Notes: a model not told the origin generated them from the letters alone. A stretch of 64,000 nucleotides of DNA from Sphingobacterium spiritivorum ATCC 33861 (GCF_000143765.1 NZ_GL379772.1:62001-126000); one strand, 5' to 3'. Shown: positions 8,869-17,888, counted from the stretch's first letter. A program made the numbers and translations.

Positions 8869-11800
8869 TTAAAATTTAACATCTACTCCAAAAGAAAATG
8901 TACGTTGATTCGGATATGCTGCCATCTGATCTGTTTCAGGATCAGTACCAGAATAAGGAGTAATCACAAAAGGATTCTGAGCATCTATAAATATTCGGGC
9001 ATTTTTCAGCACCTTGGCTGCGACTGACTTCGGTAGTGTATATCCAAGTGTAATATTTCGACAGCGTATGAACCAGGCCTTTTCCAAATAGAAGTCTCCT
9101 GTTCCATAGCTGGCATTCGCCTGAAATATGGAAGGATATTTCGCATCCATATTGGCGTAAGACCAACGTTCCTTAACTTCATCAAACATATTGGCCCCGT
9201 TCCTGAGACGAAATGACTCAACACTATAATAAGCACGTGTATCATTCACCCTCCAGCGGTTAAACATTCCATAAAAATATAAATTGAGATCAAAGCCTTT
9301 CCATATAAAACTATTATTCAATCCTATAGTAATGGGTGCATTCACTCCTATTTTAACTAAATCTGCATTATCGATCTTTCCGTCAGGCGCACCTGCATAC
9401 TGTGGTCTGCCATCAGCATCCACAACCCGGCTTCCATCCGTATTGAGTTTGTATCCATTGACATCTTTAATCTTGACTGTTCCCGGTATTGCACCAAACT
9501 TCTTAATATATTCTGTATCATTTACACTTACAATACCATCGGATAGAAATGACCACACCTCTTCGAAGCTCGCATTGTAGTCAATATTGATATCAGGTCT
9601 GAAACTAGGATCACGCTTTTTCCATCTGTCTCTGTAATAGGTAAGCGTAAGATCAGTATTCCAGGAGAAGTCCGGTTTGCTTATATTATTACTACGAAGT
9701 GAAAATTCGACTCCACGGCTTTGTTTTACTGCGTCAAGATTCGCCTTTATAGTATTAACTTCCTGATAAGACATCAATCGCTTATCGGCGATTATATCTT
9801 TGACCTTTCTGTCAAAAAGCTCAACTGATCCTGTAATACGCTGTCCATATAATCCGAAATCAAGGCCAACATTAATATCTGTCTGTGTTTCCCATTTCAA
9901 ATTGGGATTACCCAACGCATTCAGACCGATACCATTTGTGATTTTGCCGTCAATAATATAATTATAGCCTGTACCATAGTAAGTATATATCCCGGGTACA
10001 TTATCATTACCTGTCTGTCCGTATCCCGCCCTAAGCTTCAGCTCCGACAGCCAGGATGATGTCCCTTTCATAAAATTTTCTTCATTCACTTTCCAGGCTA
10101 ATGCCACTCCCGGAAAATAACCCCAACGGTGATTTTCGGAAAAATTAGAAGAACCATCTGCACGGAAATTAAAAGTCATCAGATAGCGGTTCATAAAGGA
10201 ATAATTGACACGACTAAAATAGGAAGCAATCTCTGAACTTCCTCCATAAGAACTTACACCTGGTCTTTCTCTTGCTCCTGCTGCGAGGTTATACCATAAT
10301 ACACCATCATATGGAAACTTTGAGTTAAAAGATCCAGATCCATCCCAGTTAAATTTCTGATATTCTGCCCCCGCCATAACAGAAAGACTGTTTTCTCCCC
10401 AGTTTTTCAGATAGTTAGCCACCACATTAAGAGTATAATCTGTCTTTGCGGTATTATTTATTGAAGCAAAGCCACCTTCACGCGCACCAAAAAGTACTGT
10501 GGTAGGAAGATAATAATTCCGCTTTCCCTGATTCCGGTCTGCTCCAACTAACGCTCGCACACTGAAACCTTCAAACGGATTGACCTGCAAATAAGATGTC
10601 ATAAGCAACCGTTCGGTCACCGATCTATCCTTTATCTCCAATAAAGAAGCAGGATTCACAATATATCCTTCTAACGGATTGATCATATAATTTCCTTTAT
10701 CATCTTTTTCCGGAAGAAGCGGATTAAACTGCATACTTGCACGAATTATTCCCGAGTTCTCACTTGCTCCCTTGCCAAGAGGAACATTATTGTTTTTGAT
10801 CTGACTGAGATTACTCGTGATACCTGCACTGATATATTTTGAAAATTTCTGATCAAGGTTAAACCGTGTTGTAAATCTTTTCATACCATTATTCCTGATG
10901 ACTCCCTCTTGGTCATAATACCCGGTTGAAATCATATATTTGGTGTTTTCAGTTCCTCCGCTGACAGAGAGATTGTGTTCCTGAACAGATCCGTTGCGCG
11001 TAACCAGACTTAACCAATCCGTACCTGCAGGCGGATTACTGATCTGTGCATCGGTATAACGGGTCTGCCATATGGGTTTATTTGCTGCCTGAGCCTCTGC
11101 AATCGCCTGATCCAATGTTTTTGTACCATAAGGGTACACCTTGTTGTCACGCATCCAGTTTTCCTTGATCGCTTCATTTGACTGGATCATAAAATCTTTC
11201 GGATTCAATAATTTTGGAAGACCATATATGCGTTGAGTAGAAAGAGTACCTCTGTAGTTTACTTCTGCCCGCCCCTCTTTTCCTCTTTTTGTAGTAATCA
11301 AGATTACACCACCGGCTGCTCTCGCACCATAAATCGCTGTCGCAGATGCATCTTTAAGAACTTCTATTGATTCTATATCATTCGGATTTATAGAATTCAA
11401 ATCCCTATTGATTTGTCCCGGATTTCCAACATATCCTCCTTGTGACCTTGTTGAATCTGCAGGAGCATCAAATCCTGTCTGAGCAAATCCGTCAATCACA
11501 ACAAGAGGAGCTCTGTTTGAAGATTGTCCCCTGATCTGCATGGAAACGGATCCTCCCGGCTGGGCACTCTGCTGCACAGCCGTCAGACCTGCTGCCCTTC
11601 CGGCAAGCATATGTGCAATGGAAGTATTAGCTGCCGGAGGAAGATCTTTAGTTCGGACACTGGATACTGCTCCTGTAAGATCTTTACGCTTCACACTTCC
11701 GTAACCCACAACAACAACTTCTTCCAGATCTGTATTTATGGTATTAAGCTGTACCCTTAATTCTGTTTTACCTTCCAGAGGTATCTCTCTTAGTTCATAA

Positions 11801-12387
11801 CCAATCCGGGAAAAAACCAGCACGGAATTACTTTTAGGAACCATGAGATGAAATTGACCATTATCATCTGTAACTGTACCAATCCTGGAATTCCCTTTTA
11901 CTGAAACTGATACTCCCTGTATTCCACCTGTTGTATCCTGTACCCATCCACTAATGGCTATCTGTTGTATTTTTAATCCGGCGACTAGTTGTTCATGAAT
12001 GGATAAAGAACTATTGGAGTTTACAGGTTTTTCCTTAACAGCTATTGCCCTTTTATTAATCGAATAAGTCAGAGGTTGGTTTTCAAAACACTTTTCCAAA
12101 GCTGTTTCTAAAGTGACATTTTTCAACTCCAGAGATACGGGTTTTGCTTTTTCCATCATTAATGGGCTATAGAGTACATCGTATCCGCTTTGTTTTGCGA
12201 TAGCTCGAAGAGCCTTCTCAAAAGCTACATTTTTCAGGGAAAGATTGATCTGCAGAATAGAGGCTGATGCTTTAACATAAGCCGTACCCAGAAGGATAAA
12301 TAAAATAGAGAGTTTCAAAATTTTCCATAATTTCGTCTCTCTTCCTGTGCAATACAGGATTGATTTTGTAATATATTTTTTGTACAT
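8869..12387 (-). CDS. SusC/RagA-family TonB-dependent receptor with STN domain, locus 1
   Basis: A protein of about 1,172 residues. In order: signal peptide (about 25-42), STN signalling domain (about 48-105), carboxypeptidase-regulatory-like beta-sandwich (about 145-220), TonB box LEEVVVVGYG, plug with RGQSSNRAPLVVIDG and TAIYGARAAGGVI motifs, and a 22-strand barrel ending in Phe-Gly-Val-Asp-Val-Lys-Phe. It imports oligomers captured by SusD, using the proton-motive force through TonB. The STN domain means it should also signal to the FecR at 12508-13656. I chose the ATG at 12387 over the upstream TTG at 12399. The start codon overlaps a promoter-like element on the opposite strand (see the ncRNA at 12395). 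Confidence 0.95.
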   Translation of the reverse strand: MYKKYITKSILYCTGRETKLWKILKLSILFILLGTAYVKASASILQINLSLKNVAFEKALRAIAKQSGYDVLYSPLMMEKAKPVSLELKNVTLETALEKCFENQPLTYSINKRAIAVKEKPVNSNSSLSIHEQLVAGLKIQQIAISGWVQDTTGGIQGVSVSVKGNSRIGTVTDDNGQFHLMVPKSNSVLVFSRIGYELREIPLEGKTELRVQLNTINTDLEEVVVVGYGSVKRKDLTGAVSSVRTKDLPPAANTSIAHMLAGRAAGLTAVQQSAQPGGSVSMQIRGQSSNRAPLVVIDGFAQTGFDAPADSTRSQGGYVGNPGQINRDLNSINPNDIESIEVLKDASATAIYGARAAGGVILITTKRGKEGRAEVNYRGTLSTQRIYGLPKLLNPKDFMIQSNEAIKENWMRDNKVYPYGTKTLDQAIAEAQAANKPIWQTRYTDAQISNPPAGTDWLSLVTRNGSVQEHNLSVSGGTENTKYMISTGYYDQEGVIRNNGMKRFTTRFNLDQKFSKYISAGITSNLSQIKNNNVPLGKGASENSGIIRASMQFNPLLPEKDDKGNYMINPLEGYIVNPASLLEIKDRSVTERLLMTSYLQVNPFEGFSVRALVGADRNQGKRNYYLPTTVLFGAREGGFASINNTAKTDYTLNVVANYLKNWGENSLSVMAGAEYQKFNWDGSGSFNSKFPYDGVLWYNLAAGARERPGVSSYGGSSEIASYFSRVNYSFMNRYLMTFNFRADGSSNFSENHRWGYFPGVALAWKVNEENFMKGTSSWLSELKLRAGYGQTGNDNVPGIYTYYGTGYNYIIDGKITNGIGLNALGNPNLKWETQTDINVGLDFGLYGQRITGSVELFDRKVKDIIADKRLMSYQEVNTIKANLDAVKQSRGVEFSLRSNNISKPDFSWNTDLTLTYYRDRWKKRDPSFRPDINIDYNASFEEVWSFLSDGIVSVNDTEYIKKFGAIPGTVKIKDVNGYKLNTDGSRVVDADGRPQYAGAPDGKIDNADLVKIGVNAPITIGLNNSFIWKGFDLNLYFYGMFNRWRVNDTRAYYSVESFRLRNGANMFDEVKERWSYANMDAKYPSIFQANASYGTGDFYLEKAWFIRCRNITLGYTLPKSVAAKVLKNARIFIDAQNPFVITPYSGTDPETDQMAAYPNQRTFSFGVDVKF

Positions 12388-12390
12388 TTG
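12360..12390 (+). promoter_or_regulatory. Bacteroidota-type promoter antisense to SusC start
   Basis: TTG at 12360-12362, a 20-base spacer and TACATTTG at 12383-12390 fit the Bacteroidota housekeeping promoter (TTG or TTTG, 19-21 bases, TAnnTTTG). It points away from SusC into the FecR-SusC gap, where there is no plus-strand gene. Its -7 element overlaps the SusC ATG. Confidence 0.55.
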
Positions 12391-12394
12391 ATTA

Positions 12395-12484
12395 ATCAAG
12401 GTTAAAATGTGGTTAATTGGTTTTAATTGATTTGATCACATAAGCTTATATCTCCGGGAGCGCTGTCATCGCTCCCGGTTTTTT
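12395..12484 (+). ncRNA. Predicted cis-antisense RNA to the SusC leader (DonS-like), locus 1
   Basis: A transcript from the promoter at 12360-12390 would begin near 12395 and stop at the intrinsic terminator ending at 12484, giving about 90 nt with no coding capacity. It would be fully complementary to the SusC mRNA leader directly upstream of the start codon. In Bacteroides, DonS and related RNAs occupy this same position, between the anti-sigma gene and susC on the opposite strand, and repress the locus. The geometry is seen in the sequence. Expression and function are inferred. Confidence 0.5.
12454..12484 (+). terminator. Plus-strand intrinsic terminator in the FecR-SusC gap
   Basis: A perfect 9-bp GC-rich stem (CCGGGAGCG / CGCTCCCGG) with a 7-base loop is followed directly by six T on the plus strand. 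On the minus strand, where the operon is read, the hairpin is followed by AGATATAAG, so it is oriented to stop antisense transcription and not the operon. Confidence 0.85.
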
Positions 12485-12507
12485 ACTCATGGATTTTTGG
12501 GTGACCT

Positions 12508-13656
12508 TCAGTCCATAATGTATATCCTCCTTTCTACAATTTTAAATTTCACAGTCTCTGTAAGAGCCATTATATCCAGAATATCTCGCACATTGCTGGA
12601 GCGTGACAACGTTCCTGAAAAAAATTTCCCTTTCATATCTCCCTGATATACTACTTCCACATCATACCATCTGGCGATTTTGCGCATAACGCTTTCAATA
12701 TGCTCTGAATTAAAATTAAAATATCCATGCTGCCATGCTAATATTTCTTCAGGGTCGAATCGCTGTGTCTTTATTTCATTTGCATTTTTATTGTAAACAG
12801 AACTTACGCCGGGACTTAACATCAGCTGACGACCTTTTATATCCAACTGAACTTTACCCTCCATTAGCGAAGTCTGCACAAACGATTCTTCAGGATACGC
12901 AAAAACATTAAATTTGGTACCCAGCACTTTAATCTCCTGATCATCACTCTGCACTATAAACGGTTTACCATTTTGCTTCTTCACATCAAAATAGATCTCT
13001 CCACTGATCTCTACTCTACGCTCTGCTCCCACAAACGAAGTCGGATATTTAATAGAAGAGGCAGCATTGAGCCATGCTACAGTGCCATCAGGCAATCTAA
13101 GTTGAAATTGTCCCCCTTTAGGCGTACGCAAAATATGATAACCTACATCAGAAACCGTCTCCTTATCACCACTCTTATATGCCAACTGCCCTCCTTTGAT
13201 CTTTTCTGCTACATATTTACCATTCTTATGTATTGCACCAGATTTTATCTTTTCGAGATCTAACTGGCTTCCATCTTCTAAAATAAGTGTGGCTCTATCA
13301 CTCCCCGGTTTAATGAGATTCCCGGTTATGGATTGTTCCGGTGACTCAACCTCCTGATTACGTTTTATTATCCATATTGATCCAATAAAAATCAGCAGTG
13401 CGGCTGCTACCGCGCTCCATTTAAGCCAACGATAACTATACTGTTTATTTATTGAGCTTTTGTTGATCTCGTGAAACAACTTGTCATAAATACGCTTTCG
13501 TACATCATCCGGTTCGCCCATTGAATCAATATCCCATGGGACCCTTACAAATTCAAAATCATCTTTGTAGGTCTCCAATTGTTGCAACTCCTCTTTACTG
13601 CAATTACCATTTGTATATTTTTCATATAATTCTATGTATTGTTCTTTGGATAGCAT
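12508..13656 (-). CDS. FecR-family anti-sigma factor, locus 1
   Basis: A 382-residue protein: cytoplasmic anti-sigma domain (about 1-75, with the usual TNGNCSKEEL type start), one membrane helix (about 79-97), a periplasmic FecR domain (about 170-275, with LPDGTVAWLNAASSIKYP and GEIYFDV) and a C-terminal DUF4974 domain (about 300-382, with IARWYDVEVVY). It holds an ECF sigma factor until the STN domain of SusC signals that the substrate is bound. The probable partner is the divergent sigma gene at 14140. It is followed by SusC after 120 bases, a gap that contains the antisense terminator. Confidence 0.93.
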   Translation of the reverse strand: MLSKEQYIELYEKYTNGNCSKEELQQLETYKDDFEFVRVPWDIDSMGEPDDVRKRIYDKLFHEINKSSINKQYSYRWLKWSAVAAALLIFIGSIWIIKRNQEVESPEQSITGNLIKPGSDRATLILEDGSQLDLEKIKSGAIHKNGKYVAEKIKGGQLAYKSGDKETVSDVGYHILRTPKGGQFQLRLPDGTVAWLNAASSIKYPTSFVGAERRVEISGEIYFDVKKQNGKPFIVQSDDQEIKVLGTKFNVFAYPEESFVQTSLMEGKVQLDIKGRQLMLSPGVSSVYNKNANEIKTQRFDPEEILAWQHGYFNFNSEHIESVMRKIARWYDVEVVYQGDMKGKFFSGTLSRSSNVRDILDIMALTETVKFKIVERRIYIMD

Positions 13657-14139
13657 TGTTTTTCAAGTAAGGTTCCTTGTATATAGAGACAATCCGGAGT
13701 CTTTACACACATAACTATTTGATTTATTTTATTTTTATTATTCCGGTAGATCTTTTAGCACTCTGATCAGCAAGAGAATACACTGTGCGTAAGATATTGA
13801 TTAGAATAAAATTCCCAAGCCCGTATCTTGAAAAATGAAGGAGATTAGAAATGATAATTCTAAAATAAAAAGAAAGCCCGTTGTATACAACGGGCCGGTA
13901 GTCCTAAGGACATACGTTAACAGTTAGTGTTAGAGATCTTTATTATATATTTAAATATTTTATGCTTCTTAATAAAACATATACAAATTGTGTCTTATTA
14001 TTTATGTAGAGACATTTTTAGGGTCACACACACATAAATATTTAATTTATTTTTGCTCATACTCTTAATTCTGTATTTTACGGTATCTTTATAATATTAA
14101 TTGTAATGATTTAAACTTTTACATCTTTAATCTGCAAAT
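13657..14139. other. Divergent FecR/sigma intergenic region, 483 bases
   Basis: This AT-rich region must hold the promoters for FecR (leftward) and for the sigma gene (rightward). The only strong structure is a 20-bp GC-rich palindrome at 13876-13895 with a T-rich tract on its minus-strand side. Just right of it is a short inverted repeat GTCC-TAA-GGAC (13911-13921). No open frame of interest was seen. Confidence 0.6.
13876..13895 (-). terminator. Orphan terminator-like palindrome
   Basis: GCCCGTTGTATACAACGGGC is a perfect 20-bp palindrome. On the minus strand it is followed by TTTCTTTTTATTTTA, which makes it look like an intrinsic terminator, but no annotated minus-strand gene lies upstream before the divergent sigma gene. 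It may end a small RNA transcribed leftward, or act as a binding site. Confidence 0.45.
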
Positions 14140-14745
14140 ATGCAATTAAACAAAAAGCCAATGATCAATAGCACGACTAAAACTGATCAGGAATTATGGT
14201 TAGCGACCCAGACTCAGGATTGCCAGTCATCTTTTGCCATGCTTTTTGATAAATACTGGTCATTATTATTTCGGACAGCTTTTAGCTATCTTAAAGACAA
14301 AGAACAAAGTGAAGAAATAACACATGATATTTTTTTTAATATCTGGAACAAACGTCATCAGTTGCAAATTACAGCATTCCCGGCCTATCTGCATGCCGCA
14401 GCCCGTTATCATGTATACAAATATCTAAGAGCCAAACAGAAATCTCTGTTGCAGTTTACTGATGACCTGTCTGTAGTCAGTAATGCCACAAATTCAAATA
14501 CAGCAATTGATAAACTGGAATCAGAAGAACTGGATAGTACATTGCGTAATATATTATCAAAACTTCCAAAGCGATGTCAGGAGATATTTATTATGAGCCG
14601 TTTTGAAAATCTGAAGAATGAAGAAATCGCTTCAAGATTACAAATTTCTCAAAGGACAGTGGAGAATCAGATTACAATAGCACTGCGTCATATCAGACAA
14701 CATTTACATAAAACTATTGCAGCATTGATTTTACTGCTCTATTAA
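14140..14745 (+). CDS. ECF sigma-70 factor, locus 1
   Basis: 201 residues with sigma region 2 (about 28-90, including EEITHDIFFNIWNKR) and region 4 (about 130-190, with IASRLQISQRTVENQITIAL as the recognition helix pair). It is a Bacteroidota FecI-like ECF factor. The gene is divergent from the FecR gene at 13656, the likely partner, and the pair should activate SusC/SusD of locus 1. The start could be the ATG at 14140 or the one at 14161, and the second would drop seven residues before the conserved part. The hydrophobic tail resembles that of the sigma factor at 3877. Confidence 0.92.
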   Translation: MQLNKKPMINSTTKTDQELWLATQTQDCQSSFAMLFDKYWSLLFRTAFSYLKDKEQSEEITHDIFFNIWNKRHQLQITAFPAYLHAAARYHVYKYLRAKQKSLLQFTDDLSVVSNATNSNTAIDKLESEELDSTLRNILSKLPKRCQEIFIMSRFENLKNEEIASRLQISQRTVENQITIALRHIRQHLHKTIAALILLLY

Positions 14746-15231
14746 TATTATTTGATACTTTGCCGAGATAAAAGCATATCTAAGGAGAATCCTTTGTGAG
14801 GATATAAAAATAAAATTCCATTGATAAACATCTTTTCGCAAAGAGAGTACAATCTGCAAATTTAGATTATCAAAATAGTCGATCTTACTAAAATCAAAAA
14901 TTCTATAAAAAGTTCTAAAATTCTATACCTAACAATTCTTGCTTTTATTCAATAAATTCTGTAACGTTGCAGAAGTATCTCACACACACTAACTGAGAAA
15001 CATATTCTTGATTTTAGACAATAAAAACATTAGGGATTAACAATTCTATAAGTTGTTCTCTTCTCTTATTTTGCTATAACTAGCAATAATGTACTGATGC
15101 TTTTCAGAACTGACAGTCATTACAAAATATAGTTATGCTAAGGGAATTTAATTGACCGGAATATTCTAATCGTTAACGATTTTATTTTTTAATATTAAGA
15201 ATTACAGGAACCGATTAAAATTGTTAAAAGA
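14746..15231. other. AT-rich intergenic region, 486 bases
   Basis: No gene was found. Visible structure: three copies of the string AATTCTATA (near 14897, 14920 and 15041), a 5-bp hairpin near 14789-14804, and a 14-bp palindrome AATCGTTAACGATT at 15168-15181 followed by a T-rich stretch, 50 bases before the response-regulator start. The palindrome could be an operator or a weak terminator. Confidence 0.5.
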
Positions 15232-15882
15232 ATGTCAACGAGGAATATATTAATTGCAGATAGTCATCCGGTCGCAAGATTAGGTGTCTCTACATTGTTA
15301 GAACAATTCTTAACGGATATTGATATTTATATTGCAAGCAATTTTGAGGAATTGCAATCTATGCTTCTCGTCGTTAAATATGATCTTCTTATTATGGAAA
15401 TTGAATTACCCAACGGGAACTGGGTGGCGATTGTAGATCAGATTCTCAGTGTTCAGAAAGATCTGAAGATCATTATCCTCAGTAAACAGGACAATAAATT
15501 CCTAGCTTCCGCCAGCTTTATGAAAAAGACATTTGCATATGTATGCAAGGATCAATCGATAGAGTATATTCGAAATGTGATACAGACAGTATTATCAGGT
15601 TCCAAACACTTTAGGAAAGAAAAGACAAGTCAGCAGTTTATATTAAAAGAGCCAAATAATGAAACCCAGACTATCAGCATTATACTATCTCCCCGAGAGA
15701 TGGAGGTTTCGTTTTTACTCTTAAAGGGGTCAAGTATAAAAGATATTGCAAAAGTACTGAATTTAAGTAAAACTGCTGTTAGCACCTATAAAATCAGGTT
15801 ATTTAAAAAACTGGGAGTCAAGAATATTGCTGAGCTCTACAACTTACTAAATCACAAACAATTGCCGAGCTTCAATATATAA
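15232..15882 (+). CDS. NarL/FixJ-type response regulator with atypical receiver
   Basis: 216 residues: receiver domain (about 4-120) and a LuxR-type HTH (about 150-212, SPREMEVSFLLLKGSSIKDIAKVLNLS then TAVSTYKIRLFKKLGV). The receiver is degenerate. The acidic pair at the top of the fold reads Asp10-Ser11 in place of two acidic residues, and the residue at the phosphorylation position in LLIMEIELPNG is Glu56 where active receivers have Asp. The conserved Lys near 110 (YVCKD) is kept. Asp-to-Glu can mimic phosphorylation, so the protein may be constitutively active or respond to something else. No histidine kinase is nearby. It ends 15 bases before a terminator. Confidence 0.88.
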   Translation: MSTRNILIADSHPVARLGVSTLLEQFLTDIDIYIASNFEELQSMLLVVKYDLLIMEIELPNGNWVAIVDQILSVQKDLKIIILSKQDNKFLASASFMKKTFAYVCKDQSIEYIRNVIQTVLSGSKHFRKEKTSQQFILKEPNNETQTISIILSPREMEVSFLLLKGSSIKDIAKVLNLSKTAVSTYKIRLFKKLGVKNIAELYNLLNHKQLPSFNI

Positions 15883-15897
15883 AATGCTTATAATTAC

Positions 15898-15933
15898 AAA
15901 AAGCCCTGTCACCGGGGAGATGCAGGGCTTTTT
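15898..15933 (+). terminator. Intrinsic terminator after the response regulator
   Basis: An 11-bp stem (AAAAAGCCCTG / CAGGGCTTTTT) encloses a 14-base loop and ends in a T run on the plus strand. Confidence 0.85.
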
Positions 15934-16005
15934 AACCAATTATTAACCTAAATTATGAGTTAGATATTATTCAATATGCGTGCCAAAATTATTTATCACA
16001 TGAAA

Positions 16006-16380
16006 TTATTCTGTTACATTACTACGTTTGCCCGCTTCCAGTAATGGAATATTGGCTTCTGTAGGCACATAAATAATTTGACTGATAGTTCCGGCTTTCA
16101 AAGCTTCTCCAAATGCTCCTATAAATTCCTGCTTACGATATTCAGGGTATTTCTGAGCAGCTTCCCCCATGATTTTGATTGCTTCAGCCTGTAAAACAGC
16201 AGCTTCCTTTTCAGCTCTTGCTTGTTCTATCAGGATCTGACGAGATTGTGTGGCTTCTGCAAGCCGTGCCTTACCGGCCATTTCCTGTTGCCATACAGAA
16301 TATTTGGGTAAACCAAACATTAACCCTACAATTACGACAATAGCTACTACTGCCAGTAATACTAAACCTTGTATTTTCAT
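16006..16380 (-). CDS. Membrane microprotein resembling the tail of SPFH/prohibitin proteins
   Basis: 124 residues: one N-terminal membrane helix (about 5-24), an Ala/Glu/Arg-rich coiled coil (about 35-72, with RQILIEQARAEKEAAVLQAEA) and a C-terminal segment ending VPTEANIPLLEA. The coiled coil and tail closely resemble the C-terminal part of stomatin/prohibitin-type membrane protease subunits, but the SPFH core of about 180 residues is absent. The frame is intact, with its own start and a -7-like TATTTTTG on the minus strand (16424-16431), so it looks like a stand-alone gene and not a fragment. It may oligomerise with, or modulate, full SPFH proteins elsewhere. That role is inferred. Confidence 0.75.
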   Translation of the reverse strand: MKIQGLVLLAVVAIVVIVGLMFGLPKYSVWQQEMAGKARLAEATQSRQILIEQARAEKEAAVLQAEAIKIMGEAAQKYPEYRKQEFIGAFGEALKAGTISQIIYVPTEANIPLLEAGKRSNVTE

Positions 16381-16461
16381 ATGTATATAATTTTATTGAT
16401 TTTTCAGTTCAAAACCTGATGGACAAAAATAAGGACACAGATTGGAATTAGCTATGTGTTT

Positions 16462-17577
16462 TTAGTCCAATTTTCCTATATAACTATGGCTTGATTCCGA
16501 ACCAGGCTGACAGACGATTCTGGATTGACGATATTCCAAAGGTGTGCACCCTCTCAGCAGATTAAAGTTTCTGTAAAATGAAGCTTTTGACTTGAAACCG
16601 CATTTTTCAACCAGATTATCCACATTTTCTGCAAAATCTTGTTGCTCAAGAATCCGGCATGCATAATCGATTCGAAGCATATTAATGTGTTTGGTGAAAT
16701 TACATTTAAAATATCGGGTAAAAACCTGTGAAAGGTGATGCTTCGGAATATGGGTATGTCTGGATAGTATTTCCAGACTAAATGTAATATCAAGATACTT
16801 TTCCGTACGCAGATATTTTGTGATCTTCATTGCATAGGCCTCCATCTGTGCAGTGTTAAGGGATGAACTTTTGTAACTCAGATATTCCTCGTCTGCAGGC
16901 TTTTTATCTTTAACAGAAGTTTTCAGGAAAAGCAATTTGAAATAATACAGATACAAAAAACTTACCGTAATAAGAACAGGAACAAACATCAAGAGATTAG
17001 ACAGATTTGTAAGCAACATCTTAGATTTGTCATCTGCATCAAATACATCAATTACCAACACTGTCAATGCAGACAATCCTCCTGCAGTAGCGATCCAGTA
17101 CAAACCTTTTGAGCGATATTGCCTGCTGTCCTGATGCAGTGCCATATGAATCCATATTGCAATCGAATAAATAAGCCATGAAAAGGCTACAATATAATCA
17201 TGGAGATCGTAAAATATATTCAGAAACGTTTTTTGAGCTGAAAACAAAATGAAAAAATAACACAGACAAGCCAATCCAAACGGAACAAAATGAAAAAGGT
17301 GCCAGTAAGATATTTTTTTTGTATCCGAAATGATGCACAACAGATATAACAGTGGTCCGTACAAAAATTCAAAAGGGGCTATTTTAAACATAAGTACATG
17401 ATCCACATATGTACTTCTGAACAGAGAATTGTGTATCACATGGATTCCTGTCACCATGAGAAAGCCTGCTCCTACCCAATCAAATGCTCTGCGTTCCCTC
17501 AACGAGTAGATGAGATGCAAGGAAAGCAGGCACAACGCCATCAGTATGGTATACACAATATAAATCATGATGCCCAT
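16462..17577 (-). CDS. Membrane-anchored AraC-family regulator
   Basis: 371 residues: seven predicted membrane helices in the first 215 residues, a charged linker (about 216-260) and an AraC-type double HTH domain (about 262-355, with LDITFSLEILSRHTHIPKHHLSQVF and VEKCGFKSKASFYRNFNLLRGCTPLEYR). Proteins of this plan in Bacteroidota are thought to sense envelope or membrane signals and act on DNA near the membrane. The ligand is unknown. The gene is single, on the same strand as the small SPFH-tail gene 81 bases downstream. The final residues after the HTH are polar and dispensable-looking. Confidence 0.85.
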   Translation of the reverse strand: MGIMIYIVYTILMALCLLSLHLIYSLRERRAFDWVGAGFLMVTGIHVIHNSLFRSTYVDHVLMFKIAPFEFLYGPLLYLLCIISDTKKISYWHLFHFVPFGLACLCYFFILFSAQKTFLNIFYDLHDYIVAFSWLIYSIAIWIHMALHQDSRQYRSKGLYWIATAGGLSALTVLVIDVFDADDKSKMLLTNLSNLLMFVPVLITVSFLYLYYFKLLFLKTSVKDKKPADEEYLSYKSSSLNTAQMEAYAMKITKYLRTEKYLDITFSLEILSRHTHIPKHHLSQVFTRYFKCNFTKHINMLRIDYACRILEQQDFAENVDNLVEKCGFKSKASFYRNFNLLRGCTPLEYRQSRIVCQPGSESSHSYIGKLD

Positions 17578-17888
17578 ATCAGGAATTGAGTACGTATAAG
17601 CAGACTAAAAATCCGGAATTTAAACTTACACTTTAGAAACGGTCTGTCTGTATAAGAGACAATACTCTCCACACCAGCGTAATGATACACAGCGCGGCAA
17701 AGAGTAGAATTCTGCAGTCTAAATTTAGAAGTTAATATTTCCATCAGGTCGATATTCCGTCAAATGATTACATTATCATTCTTTCAGATTATTGCTTAAC
17801 AAAATGTTGTTAAAACGAATAACAAATATACCTTACCTGCCAGGATTAGGGGAATTAAAATAGCTGAAGAGTGCAGTAAATCAAAAAG

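Noticed and set aside
17649..17661. TGTATAAGAGACA, 13 bases shared with a common Tn5 mosaic end used in library preparation
   Set aside because: Only 13 of 19 bases match, and it lies inside intergenic DNA far from the window edge, so adapter contamination or a Tn5 end is unlikely.
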